A stretch of 6,954 nucleotides of DNA from an archaeon (GCA_020053615.1 JAGVMW010000032.1:1-6954), one strand, 5' to 3'. Counted from the stretch's first letter, positions 1 through 5,289 are shown. Notes: generated from the letters alone by a model not told the origin. Program-made: numbers and translations.

Positions 1-100
1 GATGCGATAGTTGCATCTCATTAAAGGAAAACAGGACGACAAAGCCGTCCTTGTTTTCAGGTGGATATGGTGCTATCACTCACAAAACGGACTGTGCCGT
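1..100. other. Run of four small hairpins, no ORF
   Basis: Four short inverted repeats follow one another. They are GATGC/GCATC (1-5 with 13-17); a 12-bp stem with one bulged T (27-38 with 46-58, loop 39-45), whose arms are A-rich on the left and T-rich on the right; GTG-ATA/TATCAC with a bulged G (61-67 with 74-79); and ACGG/CCGT (87-90 with 97-100, 6-nt loop). The 27-58 hairpin could be a two-way terminator of a gene lying left of the window. The series as a whole could equally be the 5' or 3' part of a folded RNA that continues into 110-251. No known RNA class is recognised. Confidence 0.4.
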
Positions 101-109
101 CGAAATTCA

Positions 110-251
110 AGGTCGTTGCGAAAAATAGTGCTTGTGTGTAATTGCCTATGAAGCTAACCTCATAGAGTTCTGCGATTCGACCTGAGCGAAGCGAAGTTGA
201 GAAGCGGAACAGGCCTCACACAAGCACGATCAAAGAGTTTCGCAACAACCT
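110..251. repeat. Compound palindrome: structured RNA or MITE-like element
   Basis: The outer arms 110-123 and 238-251 (AGGTCGTTGCGAAA against TTTCGCAACAACCT) pair over 14 positions with one mismatch. The inner arms 128-138 and 217-227 (GTGCTTGTGTG against CACACAAGCAC) pair perfectly over 11. Inside are a hairpin CTATGA/TCATAG (146-151 with 160-165) and a second stem 168-173 with 204-209 that contains 177-181 with 196-200. The whole forms a branched fold. The 9-mer CGTCGAAAT stands on both sides (98-106 and 252-260), directly against the right arm and 3 nt from the left arm, which is what an insertion with target-site duplication would leave. SRP RNA, RNase P RNA and tRNA signatures were looked for and not seen. 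Confidence 0.55.
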
Positions 252-261
252 CGTCGAAATC

Positions 262-269
262 TTTATTAA
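262..269 (+). promoter_or_regulatory. Likely TATA box for the 73-aa membrane protein gene
   Basis: TTTATTAA lies about 40 bases before the ATG at 305. An archaeal start site about 25 bases downstream would fall near 290 and give a short leader holding only the GAGGT ribosome site (295-299, 5 nt before the ATG). The palindromic region 110-251 would then lie upstream of the promoter, not in the leader. Confidence 0.4.
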
Positions 270-304
270 CCCTTACTGTTTAATCCAACCAAAAGAGGTT
301 TAAA

Positions 305-526
305 ATGTTAGTATTTGGAATAGACATCCCGTTAGTGGAAATTATCTTTGCGTTAGCTATAATTCTAGTTATCTTAATGATTGAGGCTATTGTAATAATC
401 GCCATGATGGCGGCTCAACTTCAGAAGGTTAAGAAGATAGATGAGCTTACATTAAAACTGTCAGATACGATTCTTGCTATCAAGAAAGCGGAGATTGATG
501 AATTGGATAGGTTGAAGAGAAAGTGA
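305..526 (+). CDS. Small single-pass membrane protein, function unknown
   Basis: A 73-residue protein. Residues about 7-37 are almost wholly hydrophobic (I, L, V, A, M, with E at 12 and 27), enough for one membrane span. Residues about 39-73 form a charged amphipathic stretch rich in K, E, D and L that is likely helical or coiled-coil and cytosolic. No signal-peptide cleavage site is evident, so it is probably an anchored protein with a short cytoplasmic helix. The start is supported by GAGGT at 295-299, five bases before the ATG. Small proteins of this build (hydrophobic helix followed by a coiled helix) are common in DPANN genomes, but I cannot name a family. Its 3' end faces the 335-aa gene on the other strand with a 7-base gap, so the two are convergent and not co-transcribed. 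Confidence 0.75.
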   Translation: MLVFGIDIPLVEIIFALAIILVILMIEAIVIIAMMAAQLQKVKKIDELTLKLSDTILAIKKAEIDELDRLKRK

Positions 527-533
527 GTTAAGT

Positions 534-1541
534 TTAAGAAGTGCTTTTCTCATCAGGAAGTTTTAGGTTGTATTTGGAGCAGTATTCTGAAATGTAAGTA
601 TGAAGATCTAACTTAGCTCCTGATCCTAATGCTACAGTTTTTGGTTCTTGGTGCATACCTAATTTTAAAGCACGATCTAATAAAGATTGATAAGCTACGC
701 TATTATCCCAAGCTATTCCATGGTTATAATGCTCAATAATTTGGTTAGTTATTTTTTCTTTCTCTGTGACAATCATTGCATTTACATTTAGCTGTAAATT
801 TCTGTGAACGTCTAAATTTAGTATTTTTGCTGCATTAATGTAAGAATAAAGTGAGGCTTCTCTTTCATAAGTGTTCATATGGCAATTAGTAAAATAATTT
901 TCAACTTCTTTTCCTACGTAAATACGTGTAGGCAATATATCTGAAGATTTAGATAATCCAATAAGTTCAATCTGAGGGAATATCCCTCGAGTATCTAAAC
1001 GCAGCGGTCCACTTACTGTTTCCCATTTTAATTCGGAATGAGGATAAAACCCGGCGTTTGGATCTCCTTCACTGAAGTCGTGTACGATTGTCTTACATTG
1101 AAGATGCCCTTTTGCTGGAATAATTAAACGTGGCTCACGAACTCTTCCATCTTCAATTGAATATACTTTTTCGTTGAGGTCAAAACTTAATTCTCTTTCA
1201 ATTTTGCCCAAGTAAAAAGCTAGGTGGGTGCGATTACGAGAACCTAATTCAATATTATCGTCTGATTGGTGACTGTGATTGTCATAAGTTATCTCTAAAG
1301 CCAGAATTGGTTGTCCTGATTGCCCCTGTAATCTTGTTTCTAAATCACGCAATGGTTTTTCGTCTCGGCCTTGCCAATCACCGATAACTCTTAAGAAATC
1401 TCTAATTCTATCTCCGCTGGACTCGCCGTTTCTTATGGCTTGAAGAATGAGAGCTTGTTGAGCGTTAATCTGTGCAGAAAGGCTTTTATATTGTCCCAAT
1501 AACTGGTCTAATGCGGTTAAATCAGTTTGTAAGTCACTCAT
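534..1541 (-). CDS. Hypothetical protein, 335 aa, N-terminal coiled coil
   Basis: I do not recognise this protein. Residues about 1-40 are Q- and L-rich with heptad-like spacing and probably form a coiled coil. Residues 40-75 are charged. The rest looks like a soluble mixed alpha/beta domain: a beta-rich part at about 78-215 with alternating hydrophobic residues and a His/Asp-rich loop near 88-95, then a helical part at about 220-335. There is no signal peptide or membrane span. The Q-rich N-terminus and unremarkable K content differ from the K/E/I-rich neighbours, which may hint at separate ancestry. The ATG at 1541 has no visible Shine-Dalgarno site. A TATA-like TTTTTAAAT at 1573-1565 would place the RNA start next to the ATG, so the message may be leaderless. 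It lies downstream of L11 on the same strand but is separated from it by a T-rich terminator. Confidence 0.75.
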   Translation of the reverse strand: MSDLQTDLTALDQLLGQYKSLSAQINAQQALILQAIRNGESSGDRIRDFLRVIGDWQGRDEKPLRDLETRLQGQSGQPILALEITYDNHSHQSDDNIELGSRNRTHLAFYLGKIERELSFDLNEKVYSIEDGRVREPRLIIPAKGHLQCKTIVHDFSEGDPNAGFYPHSELKWETVSGPLRLDTRGIFPQIELIGLSKSSDILPTRIYVGKEVENYFTNCHMNTYEREASLYSYINAAKILNLDVHRNLQLNVNAMIVTEKEKITNQIIEHYNHGIAWDNSVAYQSLLDRALKLGMHQEPKTVALGSGAKLDLHTYISEYCSKYNLKLPDEKSTS

Positions 1542-1564
1542 TTTTAAGAAAGAAATCAGTTCAA

Positions 1565-1573
1565 ATTTAAAAA
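1565..1573 (-). promoter_or_regulatory. TATA-like box for the 335-aa gene
   Basis: On the minus strand TTTTTAAAT sits about 26 bases before the ATG at 1541, the usual archaeal TATA-to-start-site distance. With no ribosome site in between, this fits a leaderless transcript. The call rests on spacing and AT-richness only. Confidence 0.3.
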
Positions 1574-1604
1574 GAAGATGGTGCTAGAAAAGTAATATTG
1601 AATA

Positions 1605-1634
1605 AAATACCAAAGAAAAATAAAAAAATAAAAA
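1605..1634 (-). terminator. T-tract terminator after L11
   Basis: Directly behind the L11 stop codon the minus strand reads runs of 5, 7 and 5 T separated by single A (1634-1616), then further T-rich sequence. Oligo-T tracts without a hairpin are the standard intrinsic terminators of archaeal RNA polymerase. It separates L11 from the 335-aa gene that follows on the same strand. Confidence 0.6.
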
Positions 1635-1635
1635 C

Positions 1636-2370
1636 CTACTTCTTAGCAGGTGCTCCGCCCTTACCACCAGCAGGTTTCTCTTCTGGAACAAGCTCATCGA
1701 CAATCTTGAGGTTAATACCCTCCTCAAGCATCTTGGCTCTCATCTTACGGGCTTCTTTGCCTTCCATTTCTTTCATGATGGCTTTAGCTCTGATTTCCTG
1801 CTCAGCTCTTCTCTTCTCCATCTCTTCTTTAAGATGTTTCTTCTCAACTTCTAGATGAGCTTTCTCTTCAGCAGTTAATTCAGTTCTACCCGAAGCGATT
1901 TTAGCATCAAATTTACCAGAATCTACGGCTCTGATAGCTTCTTTAGCCATCATTCCTTCTACCATTATGCCTAAAGAACCACAGCTGCCGATAACTTCTT
2001 TAATTTTGTTTTTTAATGTACTTCCACCTAAGCTATCTTCTTTGATTTTAGCAATTTTGATGATTTGCTCGATTAAAATGTCAGCTAGAATTTCGGTTTT
2101 AGCGTTTCCAGCTGCGGTTTCGATTCCGGCTTCTTTTTTGATTAAAGCTGAAGTGGGAGGAGTTCCAACTTCAATAGTAAAAGTCTTAGCAGTAGTATCT
2201 GCAATAACTTTAACCGGAACCTGCATTCCTTTCAATTCTGCAGTCTTTTTGTTAATCTCAGCAATTACTTGACCAATATTTAATCCGGTTGGTCCTAATG
2301 CTGGTCCTAATGGAGGTGCAGCGGTAGCTTTTCCTCCTTCAATCATAATGTCTACAATTTGTTTTGCGAT
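1636..2370 (-). CDS. rpl11: Ribosomal protein L11 with charged C-terminal tail
   Basis: Large-subunit protein L11, which binds the GTPase-associated region of 23S rRNA and supports elongation-factor function on the ribosome. The N-terminal domain has the hallmark GKATAAPPLGPALGPTGLNI stretch (residues 13-32, counting from the AUC start); the C-terminal RNA-binding domain includes SLGGSTLKNKIKEVIGSCGS and ends near residue 158 (SGKFDAKI). The core is archaeal in style. The last 86 residues form a K/E/R/A-rich tail, mostly helical, ending GGKGGAPAKK; usual archaeal L11 is about 160 residues, so this one is unusually long. Start: the first ATG (2346) would cut off the conserved N-terminal MAKQxVDI-type strand. 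Eight codons upstream lies ATC (2370), in frame and preceded by GGTGAT at 2381-2376, and no ATG/GTG/TTG is available before the in-frame stop at 2379-2377. Neither L1, L10, SecE nor NusG adjoins it. Confidence 0.95.
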   Translation of the reverse strand: MAKQIVDIMIEGGKATAAPPLGPALGPTGLNIGQVIAEINKKTAELKGMQVPVKVIADTTAKTFTIEVGTPPTSALIKKEAGIETAAGNAKTEILADILIEQIIKIAKIKEDSLGGSTLKNKIKEVIGSCGSLGIMVEGMMAKEAIRAVDSGKFDAKIASGRTELTAEEKAHLEVEKKHLKEEMEKRRAEQEIRAKAIMKEMEGKEARKMRAKMLEEGINLKIVDELVPEEKPAGGKGGAPAKK

Positions 2371-2375
2371 TTTAG

Positions 2376-2381
2376 ATCACC
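2376..2381 (-). promoter_or_regulatory. Ribosome binding site that decides the L11 start
   Basis: GGTGAT on the minus strand, complementary to the archaeal 16S 3' end. It lies 5 nt before the ATC at 2370 but 29 nt before the first ATG at 2346, so it favours the ATC as start. The same GGTGAT with 6-nt spacing precedes the ATG of the Cys-rich gene at 3684, which shows that this genome uses this site and spacing. Confidence 0.6.
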
Positions 2382-2427
2382 TGTTATAGTATATTTGTGC
2401 GTAACTTTAGATAAAAGTGATGGTTTA

Positions 2428-2435
2428 TTTATATA
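2428..2435. promoter_or_regulatory. Shared TATA box between L11 and phosphoglycerate mutase
   Basis: TTTATATA on the plus strand, TATATAAA on the minus strand, near the middle of the divergent intergenic region. For L11 the RNA start would be near 2406, with about 36 nt of leader. For the mutase it would be near 2458, with about 58 nt of leader containing the half-site cluster. No other equally good box was seen for either gene. Confidence 0.4.
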
Positions 2436-2452
2436 GTTTGCCCCAAAGATTT

Positions 2453-2500
2453 ATGAACGAGTTCATATTTCTGTTCATACTGGTATGAATTAGTATGAAT
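2453..2500. promoter_or_regulatory. Cluster of ATGAAC/GTTCAT half-sites, likely operator
   Basis: Two perfect inverted repeats lie side by side: ATGAAC-GA-GTTCAT (2453-2466) and TTCATAC-TG-GTATGAA (2474-2489). An extra ATGAAT half-site follows at 2495-2500. Five related half-sites in 48 bases, placed at or just after the expected mutase RNA start, are the picture of a repressor operator with cooperative sites. The regulator is not encoded in the window. Confidence 0.5.
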
Positions 2501-2516
2501 AAAAAAGAGACAAACG

Positions 2517-3179
2517 ATGAAATTTAAAATCTATCTATTCCGACACGCCCAGACTTATTTCAATCGTGCGCATCGTTTCACCGGTTGGAAAGATTCGCAG
2601 TTAACGCCTCTAGGAAAACAACAGGCGAAGAAAGTTGCTCTAAAGCTTAGGGGCAAAGATATTGATGTTGCTTATTCCAGCCATCTTTCCCGGTCTAAAG
2701 ATACGTTGAAAGCAGTTCTAAAATATCATCCAGAATGTAAAAAGATAATTACTGATGATAGAATAATTGAACGTTCTTATGGTGAGTTACAAGGGAAATC
2801 ACATGAGCAGTTTGTGAAGCAGATGGGAATTAAAGATTACCAAACTCTGTTACATTGGCACAAAGTTGACTTTTTACATGGAAAAGAGAGGGAAGAATTC
2901 ATCAAGAAGCATGGCGAAGCTGATTTGCAAATTGTTAGAAGAAGTTATAATATTCCTCCTCTTGGCGGAGAATCGGTCAAGATGGTCGAGAAAAGAGTAA
3001 ATTATTTCATCAAAGAGCTGTTGAAGAAGATAAAGAAAGAGAGGATTAATGTAGCTATTTCTGCTCACGGCAATTCCATGCGGCCGTTCAGGAAGTACTT
3101 TGAGCATCTTTCCATTAAGCAGATGATGCAGTTGGAGAATCCCTGGGACGATTATTTTGAGTATACGGTGGAGGTGTAA
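2517..3179 (+). CDS. gpmA: 2,3-bisphosphoglycerate-dependent phosphoglycerate mutase
   Basis: Cytosolic enzyme interconverting 3- and 2-phosphoglycerate in glycolysis/gluconeogenesis, of the histidine phosphatase superfamily. Visible motifs: LFRHAQT with R9 and catalytic H10 (the phosphohistidine); TGWKDSQLT at 22-30, diagnostic of the dPGM subfamily rather than general phosphatases; SSHLSRSKDT with R59; ERSYGELQG with E85, the expected acid; PPLGGES at 147-153; and SAHGNSMR with H184. Length 220 is a little shorter than the roughly 230-250 of bacterial GpmA, and all key residues are present. The ATG at 2517 puts the RHAQT strand at the normal distance from the N-terminus; the ribosome site is weak (AAGAGA). 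The gene's last codons contain GGAGGTG, the ribosome site of the next reading frame. A remnant of this 3' end recurs at 5289-5345. Confidence 0.92.
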   Translation: MKFKIYLFRHAQTYFNRAHRFTGWKDSQLTPLGKQQAKKVALKLRGKDIDVAYSSHLSRSKDTLKAVLKYHPECKKIITDDRIIERSYGELQGKSHEQFVKQMGIKDYQTLLHWHKVDFLHGKEREEFIKKHGEADLQIVRRSYNIPPLGGESVKMVEKRVNYFIKELLKKIKKERINVAISAHGNSMRPFRKYFEHLSIKQMMQLENPWDDYFEYTVEV

Positions 3180-3280
3180 GACTATTGGCACTCTTTCAGA
3201 AAAAAGATGAATTCCAAAAGGAAGTACAACAGGAAGAGAAAGCCACACATAAAGAAGAAGAATGGCTTCTTCGGGAAATA
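3123..3280 (+). repeat. Left copy of a 158-bp direct repeat
   Basis: Covers the last 20 codons of the mutase gene, the GGAGGTG ribosome site, and the first 32 codons of the downstream coiled-coil reading frame. It aligns without gaps to 5289-5446; by eye about 137 of 158 bases agree. The stretch around the TTG start (GACTATTGGCACTC and following) is identical. Homology stops abruptly after the shared GAA ATA codons at 3280. Confidence 0.9.
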
Positions 3281-3307
3281 ATGGAAGAAAGTGAGACAGA
3301 AATATAA
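3185..3307 (+). pseudogene. 5' stub of the coiled-coil gene, 40 codons
   Basis: A TTG-started frame lies 8 nt behind GGAGGTG (3170-3176). It encodes 40 residues that begin ALFQKKDEFQK, end ESETEI and stop at 3305-3307. Residues 1-32 match the start of the long gene at 5351 (WLLREI shared); the last 8 residues are unrelated. It is best read as the truncated left copy of that gene. It still has its ribosome site and an intact frame, so a 40-aa highly charged peptide may be made, but nothing suggests it has a function. Confidence 0.7.
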
Positions 3308-3316
3308 AACAAAAAT
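3299..3316 (-). terminator. T-rich terminator after the Cys-rich gene
   Basis: Just past the stop codon at 3319 the minus strand reads ATTTTTGTTTTATATTT, an archaeal-type T-rich termination region. It overlaps the end of the coiled-coil stub on the other strand. Confidence 0.4.
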
Positions 3317-3318
3317 CT

Positions 3319-3684
3319 TTAAAGAAGTGACTCAATTGCTGATCTTGCGTCGCATTTTAACCCTTCTACCTTTCTGCAGAAACGCGCCACTTCAGCAACC
3401 CTCGTACGACACGAATCATAACGTTCATGCCCATTTTTTATGCAATCTTTGTCGTCAGGACTACAAACCAACATAACAGTTCCATCATCATTTTTAATGC
3501 AGTCATCTGATTTAGTTTCTTGATACCAGTCACACTTTTCATGTTGATGACCGTACCCATCATTACCATAACCATAACCTGAATAATTCCGGTACTCTTT
3601 ACAAACTTCAGAAGAAGAACTGCTCAGTAAGCTCGTCAGAGCTAAAGCCCCGTTCACAATTAAAGTTCCAACAATCGTTACCAT
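3319..3684 (-). CDS. Small exported Cys-rich protein, function unknown
   Basis: A 121-residue protein. Residues 1-24 are a hydrophobic stretch ending in five Ser, consistent with a signal peptide or N-terminal anchor, though there is no basic residue before the hydrophobic core. The mature part is rich in Y, G, D and K and has eight Cys (28, 51, 62, 74, 81, 92, 103, 111), an even number that would suit disulfides outside the cell. Residues 33-48 are a Tyr/Gly/His-rich stretch (GYGYG, GYGHQH). DCIKN occurs at 61-65 and 80-84, hinting at an internal duplication. The ATG at 3684 is supported by GGTGAT at 3696-3691, six bases upstream. The gene lies in the repeat-bounded island, opposite in strand to its neighbours, and has its own promoter and palindrome. 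No family recognised. Confidence 0.65.
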   Translation of the reverse strand: MVTIVGTLIVNGALALTSLLSSSSSEVCKEYRNYSGYGYGNDGYGHQHEKCDWYQETKSDDCIKNDDGTVMLVCSPDDKDCIKNGHERYDSCRTRVAEVARFCRKVEGLKCDARSAIESLL

Positions 3685-3722
3685 TTATTCATCACCTGTT
3701 TGAATTTTTAAGGGAGTTATTC

Positions 3723-3748
3723 CCCATTTGGAATTAATTCCATCTGGG
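3723..3748. promoter_or_regulatory. 26-bp operator-like palindrome before the Cys-rich gene
   Basis: The core TGGAATTAATTCCA (3729-3742) is a perfect palindrome. After a 2-bp mismatch on each side the dyad continues as CCCA/TGGG (3723-3726 with 3745-3748). A smaller repeat GGGA/TCCC abuts it (3712-3715 with 3721-3724). On the minus strand it directly follows the TATA-like box at 3760-3749 and covers the expected RNA start, the classic place for a repressor. Confidence 0.5.
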
Positions 3749-3760
3749 ATTTATACTTAA
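3749..3760 (-). promoter_or_regulatory. TATA-like box for the Cys-rich gene
   Basis: TTAAGTATAAAT on the minus strand, about 70 bases before the ATG at 3684. The expected RNA start near 3729 falls inside the palindrome 3723-3748, leaving about 45 nt of leader that contains the GGTGAT ribosome site. Confidence 0.35.
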
Positions 3761-3824
3761 AAACAGAGCTACTATTTAAACTTATTGGTATTTTACCATT
3801 AGGGAGTAATCCTATTCTTAAAAT

Positions 3825-3890
3825 GTGAACTACCCCGAGTTTCGCCTACGGGTTCAACTCGCATACTTCGTAGTGTTCTTGAGCACCCGC
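3825..3890 (-). mobile_element. Possible IS605/TnpB right-end, omega-RNA-like scar
   Basis: On the minus strand the segment ends GGGGTAGTTCAC (3836-3825). To my recollection, GTAGTTCA-type ends behind a GC-richer hairpin are typical of IS200/IS605 (tnpB, IS1341-type) right ends, which encode the 3' part of the omega RNA. Upstream of this, CTACG (3873-3869) pairs with CGTAG (3851-3847) and CGAGTT (3861-3856) pairs with AACTCG (3842-3837). The two stems interleave, so they can form a pseudoknot, as TnpB omega RNAs do. CGGGT (3889-3885) could also pair with ACCCG (3854-3850). The patch is visibly richer in GC than its surroundings. No tnpA or tnpB lies beside it, so this would be a solo end, a relic or a PATE-like element. 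Confidence 0.4.
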
Positions 3891-3947
3891 TAATTAAACC
3901 TACAGAAATGTTACGTAATTACAATACTAAACATGACACAAAACCAT

Positions 3948-3963
3948 CGAAAAGTTTATATAT
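3948..3963 (+). promoter_or_regulatory. BRE and TATA box for the ATPase gene
   Basis: CGAAAA (3948-3953) followed by TTTATATAT (3955-3963) is a good archaeal BRE/TATA pair. The RNA start would be near 3985, about 20 bases before the ATG at 4006. The rest of 3764-3947, apart from the IS605-like patch, shows only AT-rich sequence and a repeated AGGGAGTWAT word (3711 and 3801). Confidence 0.55.
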
Positions 3964-3970
3964 TCTGTGT

Positions 3971-4004
3971 TAATCACACTTAACGTAGAATCGATTGTGT
4001 GTTA
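3971..4004 (+). promoter_or_regulatory. Inverted repeat at the ATPase start
   Basis: TAA-CACAC with a bulged T (3971-3979) pairs with GTGTGTTA (3997-4004), ending one base before the ATG. GTGTTAA also recurs directly at 3967-3973 and 3999-4005. It straddles the expected RNA start, so a DNA operator is the likelier role. No Shine-Dalgarno site is visible here. Confidence 0.35.
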
Positions 4005-4005
4005 A

Positions 4006-5289
4006 ATGAAGATGGCAAAGATTAAAGAAGCTTTAGTGGACTTCAACCCCTGGTGGAAAGGAGAGTTCAAATCCGAGTTCAAAGAGAGAGAAATTTATCC
4101 AAAAATTCAAAAGTTCCTCGCCTTGCCCCAAATAATCACTTTAACAGGCTTAAGAAGAGTTGGAAAAACGACTTTAATCTATAAAATTGTAGAAGATGCC
4201 ATCCGCAAAGGCTTTGATTCCAAGAATATTATCTATTTCTCATTTGACGAGTTCAAAGAGATTGAGATTAGAGATATTCTCAAAGAGTACGAATCTTTAA
4301 TGGGAAAAGATTTAAAAAATGAGCATCACTGGCTACTATTGGATGAGATTCAAAAATTAGATGGTTGGGAAGACCAGCTTAAAAGTATCTACGATTTATT
4401 TGGAAAGAAAGTTAAAATTATTATTTCCGGCTCAGAATCGCTCTTCCTGAGAAGAAAATCAAAAGAGACTCTTGCAGGCAGAATCTTTGAATTTAAAATT
4501 GAGACGCTCACTTTCCAGGAATTTCTGTGGTTTAAGAACATTGTCTTTAAGCCCGTAAATCTTTATCATAAAGAGTTAAGCCAATTATTTGAAGAGTTTA
4601 CTCTTACTCAAGGCTTTCCGGAATTGGTTGGAATTAACGATAAAGAAATCATTAAAAAATATATTCGGGAGGGAATTATAGAAAAAGTGATTTATCGAGA
4701 CATTCCAGGGCTATTTAAAGTTAAAGATGCTTCAATTATAGAAAAAATATTAAACCTCTTTTCAGAAGAGCCAGGGCAATTAGTGGAGATATCAGAACTG
4801 GCTAAAGAATTAAAAATATCTAGACAAACGCTATCTAATTATTTATCTTATCTTGGAGATTCTTTCTTAGTAAGAAAATTGTACAACTTTTCCAAAAGCA
4901 GAAGAAAAACAGAACGAAAGTTAAAAAAATATTATCCTGCGGTGATTTCACCAGACCTTTTGTTTAGTAATGATAATCTTTCTAAGTCGAAAGTATTTGA
5001 ATGGCAGATAGTTAGCCAACTTAAAGCCGGATTCTTCTGGCGCGACCCTTACCAGCATGAAGTAGACATAATATTAACCAACCGGAAAATACTGCCTATT
5101 GAGGTCAAATACGGAAAAATTGATTTTGGCGGATTAATTGCTTTCATGAACCAGTTTAAAGTTAAAGAAGCAGTAATAATCTCCTCAGACAAAGAAGAGA
5201 GACATGCAATTGAGGGGAAAGAGATTAAAGTGATTCCTGCGTTTAAATTTCTGTTGGAACAACAAGATAATGAGAAAAGCGAGGGCTAA
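4006..5289 (+). CDS. AAA-family ATPase with DUF4143-like C-terminus
   Basis: A 427-residue protein of the COG1373 type (predicted AAA+ ATPase, AAA_14 plus DUF4143). Walker A is GLRRVGKTT at 48-56. Walker B is WLLLDE at 109-114. A sensor-like strand IIISGSES lies at 138-145, followed by LAGRIFEFKIETLTFQEF at 156-173, typical of this family. A winged-helix region follows at about 255-300 (SELAKELKISRQTLSNYL). The C-terminal part has a restriction-endonuclease-like pattern: E332, then EVD with D354, then IEVK with E366 and K368. The biological role of the family is poorly known; ATP-dependent action on DNA or on a partner is inferred. No signal peptide or membrane span. The ATG at 4012 (MAKIKEAL) is an alternative start. 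The stop TAA overlaps the ATG at 5289, so translation is probably coupled to what follows. Confidence 0.9.
   Translation: MKMAKIKEALVDFNPWWKGEFKSEFKEREIYPKIQKFLALPQIITLTGLRRVGKTTLIYKIVEDAIRKGFDSKNIIYFSFDEFKEIEIRDILKEYESLMGKDLKNEHHWLLLDEIQKLDGWEDQLKSIYDLFGKKVKIIISGSESLFLRRKSKETLAGRIFEFKIETLTFQEFLWFKNIVFKPVNLYHKELSQLFEEFTLTQGFPELVGINDKEIIKKYIREGIIEKVIYRDIPGLFKVKDASIIEKILNLFSEEPGQLVEISELAKELKISRQTLSNYLSYLGDSFLVRKLYNFSKSRRKTERKLKKYYPAVISPDLLFSNDNLSKSKVFEWQIVSQLKAGFFWRDPYQHEVDIILTNRKILPIEVKYGKIDFGGLIAFMNQFKVKEAVIISSDKEERHAIEGKEIKVIPAFKFLLEQQDNEKSEG

Noticed and set aside
98..260. SRP RNA, RNase P RNA, 5S rRNA or tRNA
   Set aside because: The SRP helix 8 GGAA/AGCAGC signature, the RNase P conserved core and a 5-7-5 T-arm are all absent; GATTCGAC at 174-181 is not in a tRNA arm context.
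1598..1858. Plus-strand frame of 86 codons and another at 1967-2272
   Set aside because: Both lie antisense within the L11 gene; the products are Ser/Leu/Ile-rich shadows of its Lys/Glu codons and have no ribosome site.
2285..2325. Repeated GGTCCTAATG word
   Set aside because: It simply encodes the LGP repeats of the conserved L11 PPLGPALGP motif.
2485..2527. Tiny upstream frames before the mutase (ATG AAT TAG at 2485 and a 10-codon frame at 2495)
   Set aside because: The ATGs are part of the ATGAAT half-sites and have no ribosome site; operator function explains them better.
2874..3335. Minus-strand frame of 153 codons
   Set aside because: Antisense to the mutase active-site region, which is clearly coding on the plus strand.
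3291..3476. Plus-strand frame of 61 codons
   Set aside because: Overlaps the Cys-rich gene on the other strand, lacks a ribosome site, and has no coding character.
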